Source: Methyloversatilis universalis FAM5
Lineage (GTDB): Bacteria; Pseudomonadota; Gammaproteobacteria; Burkholderiales; Rhodocyclaceae
Direction: 5' to 3'
Length of the DNA: 64,000 nt
Assembly: GCF_000214035.2 (NCBI RefSeq)
Contig: NZ_AFHG01000058.1
Coordinates: 124,001 to 188,000, forward strand
Shown piece after piece: positions 1 to 9,609 of this stretch. Each line of letters begins with the position of its first letter. The stretch's first letter is position 1. A program made the position numbers and the translations under genes. Under the pieces are notes generated by a model that saw only the letters and a program-made list of their open reading frames with translations, did not search any database and was not told where the DNA came from.

Positions 1-1
1 C

Positions 2-526
2 CGCGGCTGCGGTCTGGGGGACATCCGCAGCATGCTGGTCAGCGGCAATCTGTCGGGCAAGTGTGCCGACCTCAACGCGCTGTTCGTCGGCATGGCGCGC
101 TCGGTCGGTCTGCCGGCGCGCGATGTCTATGGCATCCGTGTCGCCGATTCGCGTTTCGGCTACAAGAGTCTGGGCAAGTCCGGTGACATATCGAAGGCGC
201 AGCACTGCCGTGCCGAGGTGTGGCTCACCGGCTTCGGCTGGGTGCCGGTCGATCCGGCCGACGTGCGCAAGGTGGTGCTGGAAGAGAAGCCGGGTCTGAC
301 ACTGAAGGATGACGTCGTCGTCGCTGCACGCGAGAAGCTGTTCGGCGCCTGGGAAATGAACTGGCTGGCCTACAACTTCGGTCATGACATCGCGCTGCCC
401 GGCTCGGCCGGCCCGACGTTGCCCTTCCTGATGTATCCGCAGGGAGAAACCGCCGGCGGCCGCTTCGACAGCCTGGACCCGGGCGCCTTCAGCTACACCA
501 TCAAGTCGCGCGAAGTCACGGGCTGA
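2..526 (+). CDS. Transglutaminase-like protein, C-terminal part
   Basis: The reading frame is open from the left edge, so the start lies outside the window. The visible part carries a transglutaminase-like cysteine-protease fold: a Cys in GKCADLNALF, a His in HCRAEVWL and an Asp in PVDPAD, in the order and spacing of the Cys-His-Asp triad. Such proteins are often exported and hydrolyse or cross-link peptides, but no substrate can be read here. The C-terminus (after about residue 120 of the visible part) is family-specific. The gene ends 99 bp before the convergent regulator gene, so it is not part of the methylamine unit. Confidence 0.75.
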   Translation, partial: RGCGLGDIRSMLVSGNLSGKCADLNALFVGMARSVGLPARDVYGIRVADSRFGYKSLGKSGDISKAQHCRAEVWLTGFGWVPVDPADVRKVVLEEKPGLTLKDDVVVAAREKLFGAWEMNWLAYNFGHDIALPGSAGPTLPFLMYPQGETAGGRFDSLDPGAFSYTIKSREVTG

Positions 527-625
527 TGCCCGACCGGTCAGGGTGCGAAGTCCGGGCGCCCTGAAATCTCCTCGCTGTGCGCCGTACGGCCGCAGCGGCT
601 GCGGGGCGGCCGATGCCGCCCGGCC

Positions 626-1231
626 CTATTCGTGTCCGCCTTCCGGATACACCGTGACCGACAGGAAGCGGATCGGCACTTCCACCAGCTTTTCCGGCCC
701 GTGCGGCACGTTGCCGTCGAAGGTGAGCGCATCGCCCGGACGCAGCTCGTACACCGTCTTGCCGTGGCGGTACTCGATGCAGCCTTCCAGCATGTAGATG
801 AACTCGGTGCCCGGATGTTCGAACACCGGATAGGGCGGCTGGTCCTGGTCGATCGTGATCAGGAAGGGCTCGAAGCGCTTGGTCGGCCCCTGGTGATAGG
901 ACAGCAGGTTGTATATGTGGCCGGCGCGCGAACCGCGGCGGGCCACCTCCATGCTCTCGCCCGCCTTGATCAGCTGGGCGCCTTCGCCATCGGTCTGATA
1001 GTTCTTGAACAGCGCCGACAGCGACACCCCCAGCGCGCGCGCGATCCGCGACAGCGCGTCGAGGCTGGTCGCGGTCTGGCCGTTCTCTATCCGCGAAAGC
1101 ATGCCGCGGCTGATCTCCGCCCGCTCGGAAATGTCCGCGATGGTCAGCCCGTGGGCCCTCCGCAGCTCCCGAATGGTGTTGCCCAGGTAGCGCTCCAGCT
1201 CGCCTTCCAGGGCGGCTTCTTGTATGGACAT
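626..1231 (-). CDS. XRE-family regulator with C-terminal cupin domain
   Basis: A 201-aa repressor/activator type protein. The N-terminal third is a Cro/C1 helix-turn-helix (LTIADISERAEISRGMLSRI), the C-terminal half a cupin ligand-sensing barrel (FEHPGTEFIYMLEG, LRPGDALTFDGNVPHGPE). Proteins of this build often control the catabolic operon beside them. It is divergent from the mgd-gma-mgs unit across an AT-rich gap, so I infer that it controls methylamine use; the ligand is unknown. I chose the ATG at 1231 because GGAG lies five bases upstream; an in-frame ATG at 1267 would add 12 residues but has only a weak ribosome site. Confidence 0.85.
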   Translation of the reverse strand: MSIQEAALEGELERYLGNTIRELRRAHGLTIADISERAEISRGMLSRIENGQTATSLDALSRIARALGVSLSALFKNYQTDGEGAQLIKAGESMEVARRGSRAGHIYNLLSYHQGPTKRFEPFLITIDQDQPPYPVFEHPGTEFIYMLEGCIEYRHGKTVYELRPGDALTFDGNVPHGPEKLVEVPIRFLSVTVYPEGGHE

Positions 1232-1320
1232 CGCGTCTCCGCCTTCACCGTCTGTTTGGGTCTTCATTGCCCCATGCCTGACTTTATCTTACCCATGAGG
1301 TTTCATAAAAAGAATTTAAG

Positions 1321-1348
1321 TTGACTTGGCTTAAAAAAGGTTCATGAT
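1321..1348 (+). promoter_or_regulatory. Predicted sigma-70 promoter of the methylamine operon
   Basis: TTGACT (1321-1326) and CATGAT (1343-1348) are spaced by 16 bases in the AT-rich gap between the divergent regulator and mgdA, giving a start near 1355. The -35 matches five of six consensus bases, the -10 four of six. No other box pair of this quality was seen in the gap. Confidence 0.45.
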
Positions 1349-1361
1349 TAGAAAAAAAGTT

Positions 1362-1396
1362 GCTTCTCTTGAAACACGCTGCACTGCAGCAGAAGC
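1362..1396 (+). promoter_or_regulatory. Palindrome/hairpin in the mgdA leader
   Basis: A 13-base perfect palindrome GCTGCACTGCAGC (1378-1390) sits within an outer inverted pair GCTTCT (1362-1367) / AGAAGC (1391-1396), about 40 bases before the mgdA start and just downstream of the predicted transcription start. It could be the operator of the divergent XRE/cupin regulator or a leader hairpin; sequence alone does not decide. Confidence 0.35.
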
Positions 1397-1429
1397 GACC
1401 CCCTTTCAGTCTGGACTACAGGAAAGCAC

Positions 1430-2671
1430 ATGCCCTGGCGCCTATTGCGATTCGGTCTGTCGAAGTCCCATCCGGAACCCCGGATGTTCACGGCTCACGA
1501 CAAGCTCAAGCCCTCCTACGACGTTGTGATCATTGGCGGTGGGGGGCACGGCCTGGCCAGCGCCTACTACCTCGCCCGTGATCATGGCATCACCAACGTC
1601 GCGGTGCTCGAGAAGGGCTACATCGGTGGCGGCAACACCGGCCGCAACACCACCATCATCCGCTCGAACTATCTCACGCCGGAAGGCGTGAAGTTCTACG
1701 ACAAGTCGGTGCAGCTGTACCAGGACCTGTCTACCGAGTTCGATCTCAACCTCTTCTATTCCACCCGCGGCCACTTCACGCTGGCTCACACCGATTCCGC
1801 GATGCGCACGATGCGCTGGCGCGCAGAGGTGAACAAGCACTACGGCATCGCGTCCGAAGTGGTGGGTCCGGAAGAAGTGAAGCGCCAGACCCCGCAGATC
1901 GATCTGTCCTGTGGCGGCCACGCGCCGATCCAGGGCGCGCTGTACCACGCGCCGGGCGCAGTGGCCCGTCACGACGCGGTGGCCTGGGGCTACGGTCGCG
2001 GCGCCGACATGCGCGGTGCGGAAATCCACCAGCAGACCGCAGTGACCGGCATCGAGGTCAAGGGTGGCAAGGTGGTCGGTGTACATACCACCAAGGGTTT
2101 CATCTCGACCAACAAGGTCATCTGTGCGGTCGCCGGCTTCACGCCGCGCATCACCGACATGGTGGGCTTCAAGACGCCGATCTTCGTGCATCCGCTGCAG
2201 GCCATGGTGAGCGAGCCGATGAAGCCCTGGCTCGACACCATCCTGGTGTCCGGCAGCCTGCATATCTATGTCAGCCAGAGCGCTCGCGGCGAACTGGTGA
2301 TGGGCGCCTCGCTCGATCCGTACGAAGTGCAATCGACCCGGTCGACGCTGGACTTCCCGGAAGGTCTCGCGGCTCACCTGCTCGACATGTTCCCCTTCCT
2401 GTCCCACTCCAAGGTGGTGCGTCAGTGGGCCGGCATGGCCGACATGACGCCGGACTTCGCGCCGATCATGGGCATGACGCCGGTCGAAGGCTTCTACCTC
2501 GATTCCGGCTGGGGTACCTGGGGCTTCAAGGCCACGCCGGTCTGCGGCAAGACCATGGCCTGGACCGCCGTCAATGACAAGCCGCACGAGCTGATCACCG
2601 GCTTCTCGCTCGACCGCTTCCGCAACTACTCGCTGACCGGCGAGAAGGGTGCGGCGAGCGTGGGTCACTGA
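1430..2671 (+). CDS. mgdA: N-methylglutamate dehydrogenase subunit A (SoxB-like, FAD)
   Basis: A 413-aa FAD-dependent amine oxidoreductase of the DAO/sarcosine oxidase beta family, with the Rossmann dinucleotide motif IIGGGGHGLASAYYL at residues 35-48. It is predicted to be the catalytic subunit that oxidises the N-methyl group of N-methylglutamate, releasing glutamate and formaldehyde or a tetrahydrofolate-bound C1 unit. Assignment to N-methylglutamate rather than sarcosine rests on the neighbours: gmaS and mgsABC follow in the same unit. The ATG at 1430 has AGGAAAG just upstream; an internal ATG at 1484 would remove 18 residues before the flavin domain but has a poorer site. Confidence 0.88.
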   Translation: MPWRLLRFGLSKSHPEPRMFTAHDKLKPSYDVVIIGGGGHGLASAYYLARDHGITNVAVLEKGYIGGGNTGRNTTIIRSNYLTPEGVKFYDKSVQLYQDLSTEFDLNLFYSTRGHFTLAHTDSAMRTMRWRAEVNKHYGIASEVVGPEEVKRQTPQIDLSCGGHAPIQGALYHAPGAVARHDAVAWGYGRGADMRGAEIHQQTAVTGIEVKGGKVVGVHTTKGFISTNKVICAVAGFTPRITDMVGFKTPIFVHPLQAMVSEPMKPWLDTILVSGSLHIYVSQSARGELVMGASLDPYEVQSTRSTLDFPEGLAAHLLDMFPFLSHSKVVRQWAGMADMTPDFAPIMGMTPVEGFYLDSGWGTWGFKATPVCGKTMAWTAVNDKPHELITGFSLDRFRNYSLTGEKGAASVGH

Positions 2672-2699
2672 GCGCGGAACAGAGAGCGGAGACGACGAC

Positions 2700-2957
2700 A
2701 TGAAACTGATGACCTGTCCGATCAACGGCACGCGGCCGATCTCGGAGTTCGCCTACTGGGGCGAAATCCGCCCGGCGCCCGATGCCGATACCTGCAGCGA
2801 CGACCAGTGGGCGGAATACGTGTTCCACCGCAACGGCGCACCCGGCGTGAAGAAGGAGTGGTGGTGCCACACGCCGTCGAATACCTGGTTCATCGCTGAA
2901 CGCGATACCGAAAAGGACAAGGTGCTGCGCACCTATCTGCATGGAGATGACAAGTGA
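2700..2957 (+). CDS. mgdB: N-methylglutamate dehydrogenase subunit B (SoxD-like)
   Basis: An 85-aa protein of the sarcosine oxidase delta family. The N-terminal MTCPINGTRP and the later WWCHTPSN supply the cysteine and histidine ligands that bind zinc in SoxD. It is a structural subunit with no catalytic site of its own. The start has GGAG 12 bases upstream; the stop overlaps the GTG start of mgdC in GTGA, a sign of translational coupling. Confidence 0.87.
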   Translation: MKLMTCPINGTRPISEFAYWGEIRPAPDADTCSDDQWAEYVFHRNGAPGVKKEWWCHTPSNTWFIAERDTEKDKVLRTYLHGDDK

Positions 2958-5854
2958 AGCGCCTGCCCGCAATGCCCGACGAGTGGCTGGATCGCAGCCG
3001 CACCGTCCGCTTCCGTTTTGAAGGCCGCTCGTTCGAAGGCCTGGCTGGCGACAGCATCGCCAGTGCGCTGTGGGCCGCCGGCCAGCGCAGCCAGGGTCGC
3101 AGCTTCAAGTATCACCGGGTGCGCGGCATCCTGTCTGCCGCCAACCATGACGTGAACGTCATGATGCAGGACGGCCCGAAGCTCAACACCCGCGGCGACG
3201 TGGTCGCGGTGCGCGAAGGCATGGACCTGACCGCGGTGAACACCTTCGGTGGCCTGGCCAACGACAAGGCGCGTCACCTGAACAAGCTGTCGCGCTTCCT
3301 GCCGGTCGGCTTCTATTACAAGGCCTTCCACAACAAGCGTCTGTTCCCGCTGTGGGAAAAGATGTTCCGCCGCATCACCGGTCTGGGCGTGGTCGATTTC
3401 TCGACCCCGCATATCCGCACCCAGAAGCGCTACGACTTCTGTGATGTGCTGGTGATCGGTGCCGGCCCGTCCGGTCTGGCCGCCGCGCTGTCGGCCGCCG
3501 AAGCCGGCGCCTCGGTGGTGGTGTGCGACGAGAACGCACGCGCCGGTGGCAGCGGTCTGTTCCAGCTGGGTGCCGACGGCGCGCGTCGCCAGCACACCGT
3601 ATCGCTGTTGCAGCAGGTGAAGGCCCATCCGCGCATCCGCCTGCTCGAAGGCACGTATGCCGGCGCCTACTACGCCGACCGCTGGGTGCCGCTGATCGAC
3701 GAGAACCGCATGACCAAGATGCGCGCCAAGTCGGTCATCGTGGCCAGCGGCGCGTACGAACAGCCGTCGGTGTTCCGCAACAATGACCTGCCGGGCATCA
3801 TGAACGGCTCGGCCATGCAGCGCCTGATCTACCGCTACGCGGTCAAGCCCTGCAACACCGCGGTCGTGCTGGCCGCCAACGCCGATGGCTACCGCGTCGC
3901 GCTCGATCTGCTGGCCGCTGGCGCCGCCGTGGCCGCGGTGCTGGACATGCGTGCCAGCGTGCCGGCCTCGCCGCTGGCCGACGCACTGCGTGCCAAGGGC
4001 GTGGAAATCCTCGCCGGTCACGCAGTGTATGAAGCGCACGCCGACGGCAAGGGCGAACTGGCCGGCGTGACCGCCTGTCGCATCGACGGCTCCGGCCGCG
4101 TGGTGTCGGGTTCGCAGCGTCGCATCAGCTGCGACGGCGTTGCGATGAGCACTGGCTGGTCGCCGGCGGCCAACCTGCTGTACCAGGCAGGCACCCGCAT
4201 GCGCTTCGACGATCTGCTGCAGCAGTTCGTACCGGAACAGCTGCCGGAAGGCGTGTTCGCCTGCGGCAAGGTGAATGGCGTGTTCCGCCTCGAATCGCGC
4301 ATCACCGACGGCCAGCGTGCTGGCCTCGCTGCCGCCGCGAACGCCGGTTTCGAAGTCAGCGGCAGCATCACGGTGCCGGCCGAAACCGAGTCGCCGTCGC
4401 ATGCCTGGCCGGTGGTCGCTCATCCGGACGGCAAGAACTTCGTCGATTTCGACGAGGATCTGCAGGTCAAGGACTTCGAGAACGCGGTGCAGGAAGGCTA
4501 CGACAACATCGAGCTGCTGAAGCGCTTCTCGACTGTCGGCATGGGCCCCAGCCAGGGCAAGCACTCGAACATGACCGCGCTGCGCATCCTGGCGCGCCTG
4601 ACCGGCAAGTCGCCGCAGCAGGTGGGCACCACGACCGCGCGTCCGTTCTTCCACCCGGTGCCGCTGTCGCACCTGGCTGGTCGCGGCTTCAGCCCGCAGC
4701 GCCACTCGCCGCTGCACGGCCGTCACGCCGCGCTCGGTGCGGTGTTCATGCAGGCCGGTGCCTGGGAACGTCCGGAGTACTACGCGGTGCCGGGCAAGTC
4801 GCGCATCGACTGCATCCGCGAAGAAGCGCGCCGTGTGCGCACCGCGGTGGCGCTGATCGACGTCGGTACGCTGGGCAAGCTGGAAATCCGCGGTCCGCAG
4901 GCAGGCGAGTTCCTGAACCGGGTCTACACCGGCCGCTACGACAACATGAAGGTGGGCGCCACGCGCTACGCCGTCATGTGCGACGAGTCCGGCGTGCTGA
5001 GTGACGAAGGCGTGGTGGCGCGGGTGGCCGACGACGTCTTCTACTTCACCACCACCAGCTCGGGCGCGGCGACCGTGTATCGCGAACTGTCCCGCCTGAA
5101 CATCGAGTGGAAGCTGGACTGCGGCCTGATCAACCTGACCGGTTCGTACTCGGCGATGAACCTGGCCGGTCCGGCTTCGCGCAAGGTGCTGGCCCAGCTG
5201 ACCGACATGGATCTGTCGTCGGCCGCCTTCCCCTACCTCGCGGTGCGCTCCGGCACGGTCGCCGGCATCCCGGCCCGCATGATGCGTGTCGGCTTCGTCG
5301 GCGAATGGGGCTACGAGATTCACGTTCCGGCCGAATACGGCGCCACGCTGTGGGACGCGCTGATGAAGGCGGGCGAATCGTCGGGCATCGGCCCGTTCGG
5401 TGTCGAGGCCCAGCGTCTGCTGCGTCTGGAGAAGGGCCACCTGATCGTGAGCCAGGACACCGACGGTCTGACCAACCCGTTCGAAGTCGGCATGGACTGG
5501 GCGGTCAAGCTGGACAAGCCCTTCTTCACCGGCAAGCGCTCGCTGCAGATCGTTCGCAAGATGCCGCTCAAGCGCAAGCTGGTCGGCTTCCGCCTGGGCG
5601 AGAACCACAGCGGCGAAGTGCCGAAGGAATGTCACCTGATCATCCAGGACGGCGACATCGCCGGCCGCGTCACCAGCATCTCCTGGAGCCCGCATGTCGG
5701 TCGCTTCATCGGCCTGGCCTTCGTGCTGCCGTCGATGTCCGAAACCGGTACCGCCTTCCAGATCCGTCTGACCGACGGAAGCATGGTGAATGCCGAAGTG
5801 TGTGACACGCCCTTCTTCGACCCGAAAGACGAACGCCAGAAGGAAATCGAATGA
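2954..5854 (+). CDS. mgdC: N-methylglutamate dehydrogenase subunit C (SoxA-like)
   Basis: A 966-aa large subunit in the order of sarcosine oxidase alpha: an N-terminal ferredoxin-like fold (RSFKYHRVRGI near residue 50), an FAD/NAD Rossmann domain (DVLVIGAGPSGLAAAL from about residue 164), and a C-terminal GcvT-like folate-binding domain from about residue 570. The GcvT domain suggests that the methyl carbon can be passed to tetrahydrofolate. It starts at GTG overlapping the mgdB stop and ends in an ATGA overlap with mgdD. The long minus-strand open frame beneath it (2933-5695) is a GC-codon artefact. Confidence 0.9.
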   Translation: MKRLPAMPDEWLDRSRTVRFRFEGRSFEGLAGDSIASALWAAGQRSQGRSFKYHRVRGILSAANHDVNVMMQDGPKLNTRGDVVAVREGMDLTAVNTFGGLANDKARHLNKLSRFLPVGFYYKAFHNKRLFPLWEKMFRRITGLGVVDFSTPHIRTQKRYDFCDVLVIGAGPSGLAAALSAAEAGASVVVCDENARAGGSGLFQLGADGARRQHTVSLLQQVKAHPRIRLLEGTYAGAYYADRWVPLIDENRMTKMRAKSVIVASGAYEQPSVFRNNDLPGIMNGSAMQRLIYRYAVKPCNTAVVLAANADGYRVALDLLAAGAAVAAVLDMRASVPASPLADALRAKGVEILAGHAVYEAHADGKGELAGVTACRIDGSGRVVSGSQRRISCDGVAMSTGWSPAANLLYQAGTRMRFDDLLQQFVPEQLPEGVFACGKVNGVFRLESRITDGQRAGLAAAANAGFEVSGSITVPAETESPSHAWPVVAHPDGKNFVDFDEDLQVKDFENAVQEGYDNIELLKRFSTVGMGPSQGKHSNMTALRILARLTGKSPQQVGTTTARPFFHPVPLSHLAGRGFSPQRHSPLHGRHAALGAVFMQAGAWERPEYYAVPGKSRIDCIREEARRVRTAVALIDVGTLGKLEIRGPQAGEFLNRVYTGRYDNMKVGATRYAVMCDESGVLSDEGVVARVADDVFYFTTTSSGAATVYRELSRLNIEWKLDCGLINLTGSYSAMNLAGPASRKVLAQLTDMDLSSAAFPYLAVRSGTVAGIPARMMRVGFVGEWGYEIHVPAEYGATLWDALMKAGESSGIGPFGVEAQRLLRLEKGHLIVSQDTDGLTNPFEVGMDWAVKLDKPFFTGKRSLQIVRKMPLKRKLVGFRLGENHSGEVPKECHLIIQDGDIAGRVTSISWSPHVGRFIGLAFVLPSMSETGTAFQIRLTDGSMVNAEVCDTPFFDPKDERQKEIE

Positions 5855-6525
5855 ACGCCCCCTTCGCCCCTACTCGCATCAGTCCTCTGTTCGACGAACA
5901 GGCGCCGCACGCGGCGAAGTGGACCCAGGTCGAAACCATGCAGACCGTGGCGTCCTTCGGTTCGGCCGACGCGGCCCGTCTGCCGCTGGCCGGCATCGGC
6001 GACCTCAGCTTCCGTCGCCGCGCCGGCGTCAAGGGCCCGGGCGCCGCAGCCTGGCTGAACGCCCTCGGCATCGCGACGCCGGAACGCATGAACAGCTGGC
6101 TGCGCATGGACGACGGCACGCTGGTGCTGCGTCTGGGCAATACCGAGTACCTGGTCGAGGACATGCCGGGTGGCGGCCGCACCGCGCAGATGAGCGCGAC
6201 CGCGCCGACACACGGCGTGTATCCGGTGCCGCGCTATGACGCCGCACTGATCGTGGCCGGCCGCAATGCACTCGAACTGACCCGCCAGACCTGCGCCTTC
6301 GATTTCACCACCCTGTCGCCGGCGGCGCAGGGCCTGGCGATGACGTCGATGGTCGGCGTCGGCATCACCGCGGTCGCGATGGAAAGCGGCGGCGAAACGT
6401 ATTACCGGCTGTGGTGCGACGGCACCTATGGCGGTTATCTGTGGGCCACGCTGGTCGAGGTGGCTTCGGATCTCGGAGGAGGTGCGGTCGGCCTGGAATC
6501 GCTCGGCCGGCTCGCACAGCAATAA
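5851..6525 (+). CDS. mgdD: N-methylglutamate dehydrogenase subunit D (SoxG-like)
   Basis: A 224-aa protein of the sarcosine oxidase gamma family, which has a truncated GcvT-like fold and completes the heterotetramer. Family motifs seen are the [18 protein letters not shown] segment and the C-terminal [18 protein letters not shown] segment. The ATG overlaps the mgdC stop by four bases. A 70-bp gap then separates it from gmaS. Confidence 0.85.
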   Translation: MNAPFAPTRISPLFDEQAPHAAKWTQVETMQTVASFGSADAARLPLAGIGDLSFRRRAGVKGPGAAAWLNALGIATPERMNSWLRMDDGTLVLRLGNTEYLVEDMPGGGRTAQMSATAPTHGVYPVPRYDAALIVAGRNALELTRQTCAFDFTTLSPAAQGLAMTSMVGVGITAVAMESGGETYYRLWCDGTYGGYLWATLVEVASDLGGGAVGLESLGRLAQQ

Positions 6526-6595
6526 CAAACAGCGCGCCGTCGAGGGGCGGCGCAATTCAGTCAGATACGAGCCGTTTGGACAGGGAGGGAATGTG

Positions 6596-7924
6596 ATGTC
6601 ACCCAGCGAAGCACAGCAGTTCCTGAAGGAAAACCAGGTCAAATACATCCTGGCGCAGTTCGTCGATATCCACGGGTCGGCCAAGACCAAGTCGGTGCCG
6701 GCAGAGCATTACAAGACCGTGGTCACCGATGGCGCCGGTTTCGCCGGTTTCGCCATCTGGGGCATGGGCATGACGCCCAACGTCGACGCCGACTACATGG
6801 CGGTGGGCGATGCCTCGACGCTTTCGCTGGTGCCCTGGCAGCCGGGCTACGCCCGCATCGCCTGTGACGGTCACACGCACGGCAAGCCGCACGAGTACGA
6901 CACCCGCGTCGTGCTGAAGAAGCAGCTCGAGCAGATCACCGCCCGTGGCTGGACCTTCTTCACCGGCATGGAGCCCGAGTTCTCGCTGCTGCGCAAGGTC
7001 GAAGGCAAGCTGCTGCCGGCCGATCCGGGCGACACGCTGTCCAAGCCCTGCTACGACTACAAGGGCCTGTCCCGTGCCCGCGTGTTCCTCGAGCGTCTGT
7101 CCGAGTCGCTGCGCTCGGTCGGCATCGACGTCTATCAGATCGACCACGAAGACGCGAACGGCCAGTTCGAGATCAACTACACCTTCACCGACGCGCTGAC
7201 CTCCTGCGACCACTACACCTTCTTCAAGATGGGTGCCGCCGAGATCGCCGCAGAACTGGGCCTGATCTGTTCGTTCATGCCGAAGCCGTTCTCGAATCGT
7301 CCGGGCAACGGCCTGCACATGCACATGAGCATCGGCGACGGCAAGCGCAACCTGTTCGAGGACAAGTCGGACAAGCACGGCCTGGCCCTGTCGAAGCTGG
7401 CCTACCACTGGGCCGCCGGCCTGCTCAAGCACGCACCGGCCCTGGCCGCGCTGTGCTGCCCGACCGTCAATTCCTACAAGCGTCTGGTGGTCGGCCGCTC
7501 GCTGACCGGCGCCACCTGGGCACCGGCCTACATCTGCTACGGCGGCAACAACCGCAGCGGCATGATCCGCAGCCCGGGCGGCCGCCTGGAACTGCGCCTG
7601 CCGGACGCTTCCTGCAACGCTTACCTCGCAACCGCCGCAGTGATCGCTGCCGGCATGGACGGGGTGATCAACGAGCTCGACCCGGGCGCGCCGCAGAACG
7701 ACAACCTGTACGAGTACAGCCAGGCGCAGCTTGATGCCGCCGGTATTAAGGTGCTGCCGCAGAACCTGCATGAGGCGCTGCTGGCACTCGAAAAGGACGA
7801 AGTGATCCGCTCTGCACTGGGTCCCGTCGTCGACGAGTTCCTGCGTCTCAAGCACATGGAGTGGGTCGAGTACATGCGTCACGTCTCGGACTGGGAAGTG
7901 AACAGCTACCTCGAATTCTTCTGA
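6596..7924 (+). CDS. gmaS: Gamma-glutamylmethylamide synthetase (GlnA type III-like)
   Basis: A 442-aa glutamine synthetase-family enzyme that ligates methylamine to the gamma-carboxyl of glutamate with ATP, the entry step of the N-methylglutamate pathway. Seen are the metal-binding GMEPEFSLL, the NGLHMHMS loop and the [20 protein letters not shown] active-site segment of the fold. True nitrogen-assimilating GlnA is unlikely because the gene lies between mgd and mgs. GGGAGGG a few bases before the ATG at 6596 fixes the start. Confidence 0.9.
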   Translation: MSPSEAQQFLKENQVKYILAQFVDIHGSAKTKSVPAEHYKTVVTDGAGFAGFAIWGMGMTPNVDADYMAVGDASTLSLVPWQPGYARIACDGHTHGKPHEYDTRVVLKKQLEQITARGWTFFTGMEPEFSLLRKVEGKLLPADPGDTLSKPCYDYKGLSRARVFLERLSESLRSVGIDVYQIDHEDANGQFEINYTFTDALTSCDHYTFFKMGAAEIAAELGLICSFMPKPFSNRPGNGLHMHMSIGDGKRNLFEDKSDKHGLALSKLAYHWAAGLLKHAPALAALCCPTVNSYKRLVVGRSLTGATWAPAYICYGGNNRSGMIRSPGGRLELRLPDASCNAYLATAAVIAAGMDGVINELDPGAPQNDNLYEYSQAQLDAAGIKVLPQNLHEALLALEKDEVIRSALGPVVDEFLRLKHMEWVEYMRHVSDWEVNSYLEFF

Positions 7925-7944
7925 TCAATCGCCGGAGAACGGAT

Positions 7945-8853
7945 ATGTGTGGAATCGTTGGACTGCTGGTCAAGACACCGGCATTGAAGGAACGCCTGGG
8001 CGAACTGATGGTGCCCATGCTGATCGGCATGACCGAGCGCGGTCCGGACTCGGCGGGTCTCGCCGTGTTCGGCGACTCGCTGGCCGATAACGCGCGCAAG
8101 CTGAGCCTGTACTCGGGTCTCACCGATGACGGTGCGGACTTCAACTGGCACGGCCTGACGCACGCCCTGAAGGAACACCTCGATGTCGACGCGCACATCG
8201 ACGTGAAGCACAACCACGCCGTGCTGTCGTTCGCCGTGTCGCCGGAGCTGGTCAAGCGCTGGCTGCGCGAGAACCACCCGAAGCTGCACATCCTGAGCAC
8301 CGGCCGCACGATCGACCTGTACAAGGACATCGGCACCCCGGCCCAGGTGGCAGAACGCTACGACTTCAAGTCGATGAAGGGTTCGCACCTCGTGGGTCAC
8401 ACCCGGATGGCGACCGAGTCGGCCGTGACGCCGGATCGCGCCCACCCCTTCACCGCCGGTGAAGACTTCTGCCTGGTGCACAACGGCTCGCTGTCGAACC
8501 CGAACTCGATCCGCCGCAAGCTCACCCCGGCCGGCATCCACTTCGAGACCGACAACGACACCGAAGCCGCATGCCGTTTCCTCGAGTGGCGCCTGCGTGA
8601 AGGCGACGACCTGGAAGTCGCGCTGCAGAAGGGCTTCGACGAACTGGACGGTTTCTTCACCTTCCTGATGGGCACCCCGGAAAAGCTCGCGCTGATCCGC
8701 GACCCGTTCGCCTGCAAGCCGGCCGTCGTTGCCGAAACCGATGACTACGTCGCGATCGCGTCGGAATTCCGTTCGCTGGCCCACCTGCCGGACGTGAAGC
8801 ACGCGAACGTGTTCGAACCCGCGCCCGAGGAGATGTACGTATGGAACGCATGA
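7945..8853 (+). CDS. mgsA: N-methylglutamate synthase subunit A (class II amidotransferase)
   Basis: A 302-aa N-terminal-nucleophile glutaminase domain. Cys2 (MCGIVGLL) becomes the nucleophile after Met removal; GHTRMATES, VHNGSLSN and NDTEAACRF are the substrate and oxyanion motifs of the PurF/GltS-type fold. In this pathway it is predicted to act on gamma-glutamylmethylamide, freeing methylamine for transfer to 2-oxoglutarate in the partner subunits. GGAG lies upstream of the ATG at 7945. The 3' end overlaps mgsB by 13 bases. Confidence 0.88.
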   Translation: MCGIVGLLVKTPALKERLGELMVPMLIGMTERGPDSAGLAVFGDSLADNARKLSLYSGLTDDGADFNWHGLTHALKEHLDVDAHIDVKHNHAVLSFAVSPELVKRWLRENHPKLHILSTGRTIDLYKDIGTPAQVAERYDFKSMKGSHLVGHTRMATESAVTPDRAHPFTAGEDFCLVHNGSLSNPNSIRRKLTPAGIHFETDNDTEAACRFLEWRLREGDDLEVALQKGFDELDGFFTFLMGTPEKLALIRDPFACKPAVVAETDDYVAIASEFRSLAHLPDVKHANVFEPAPEEMYVWNA

Positions 8854-9530
8854 CCTTCGATCTGGCCAGCAGCTCGCTGACCGAAATGAACACCTTCCTG
8901 CACAAGGGTCTTGAGGAAGGCGACAAGCGCCACATTTCGGTGCTGAACCCGGACGGCGCGCACAACATCGCCGTTGGCCTGAATCACCCGGTCACCGTGG
9001 AAGTCCATGGCCACGCCGGCTACTACGCAGGCGGCATGAACAAGCACGCTCGCGTCGTGATCCACGGCAGCGCCGGTACCGGTGTCGCCGAGAACATGAT
9101 GAGCGGTTCGGTGCACGTGAAGGGCTTCGCCTCCAACGGCGCAGGCGCTACGGCCCACGGCGGCCTGCTGGTGATTGACGGTGACGCCGGCCTGCGCTGC
9201 GGCATCTCGCTCAAGGGCGCGGACATCGTGGTCGGCGGCAGCGTCGGCAGCTTCTCCGGCTTCATGGCCCAGGCTGGCCGCATGGTCATCTGCGGCGACG
9301 CCGGCGACGCGCTTGGCGACTCGCTGTACGAAGCGGTCATCTACCTGCGCGGCAACGTGAAGTCGCTCGGTGCCGATGCCCAGTTCGAGGACATGACCGA
9401 CGCCGATTACGCGGTGCTGGCCGAGCTGCTGTCCAAGGCCGGCATGGACCACGATCCGAAGTCGTTCAAGCGGATTGCCTCGGCTCGTACGCTCTATCAC
9501 TGGAACGCGGACGCGAACCAGGAGTACTGA
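8841..9530 (+). CDS. mgsB: N-methylglutamate synthase subunit B (GltB C-terminal-like)
   Basis: A 229-aa protein with the repeating G-x-x-G-x-x-x-G pattern of the right-handed beta-helix that ends the large subunit of glutamate synthase (for example GHAGYYAGGMNKHARVVI and GSVGSFSGFMAQAGRMVI). It has no catalytic residues of its own and is expected to hold the glutaminase and FMN subunits together. Its order between mgsA and mgsC matches the split glutamate synthase arrangement known for this enzyme. Confidence 0.86.
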   Translation: MERMTFDLASSSLTEMNTFLHKGLEEGDKRHISVLNPDGAHNIAVGLNHPVTVEVHGHAGYYAGGMNKHARVVIHGSAGTGVAENMMSGSVHVKGFASNGAGATAHGGLLVIDGDAGLRCGISLKGADIVVGGSVGSFSGFMAQAGRMVICGDAGDALGDSLYEAVIYLRGNVKSLGADAQFEDMTDADYAVLAELLSKAGMDHDPKSFKRIASARTLYHWNADANQEY

Positions 9531-9609
9531 CACCCCCTGTGGGCAAGCGGGACGGCGCGGAACGATCCGCCCTCCCGCGCGGCAGACACCGAATACAAAG
9601 GATTCTCAA

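Noticed and set aside
2933-5695. A 920-aa open frame on the minus strand under mgdC
   Set aside because: It mirrors the GC-rich codons of mgdC, is rich in His/Arg/Ala, and has no recognisable domain.
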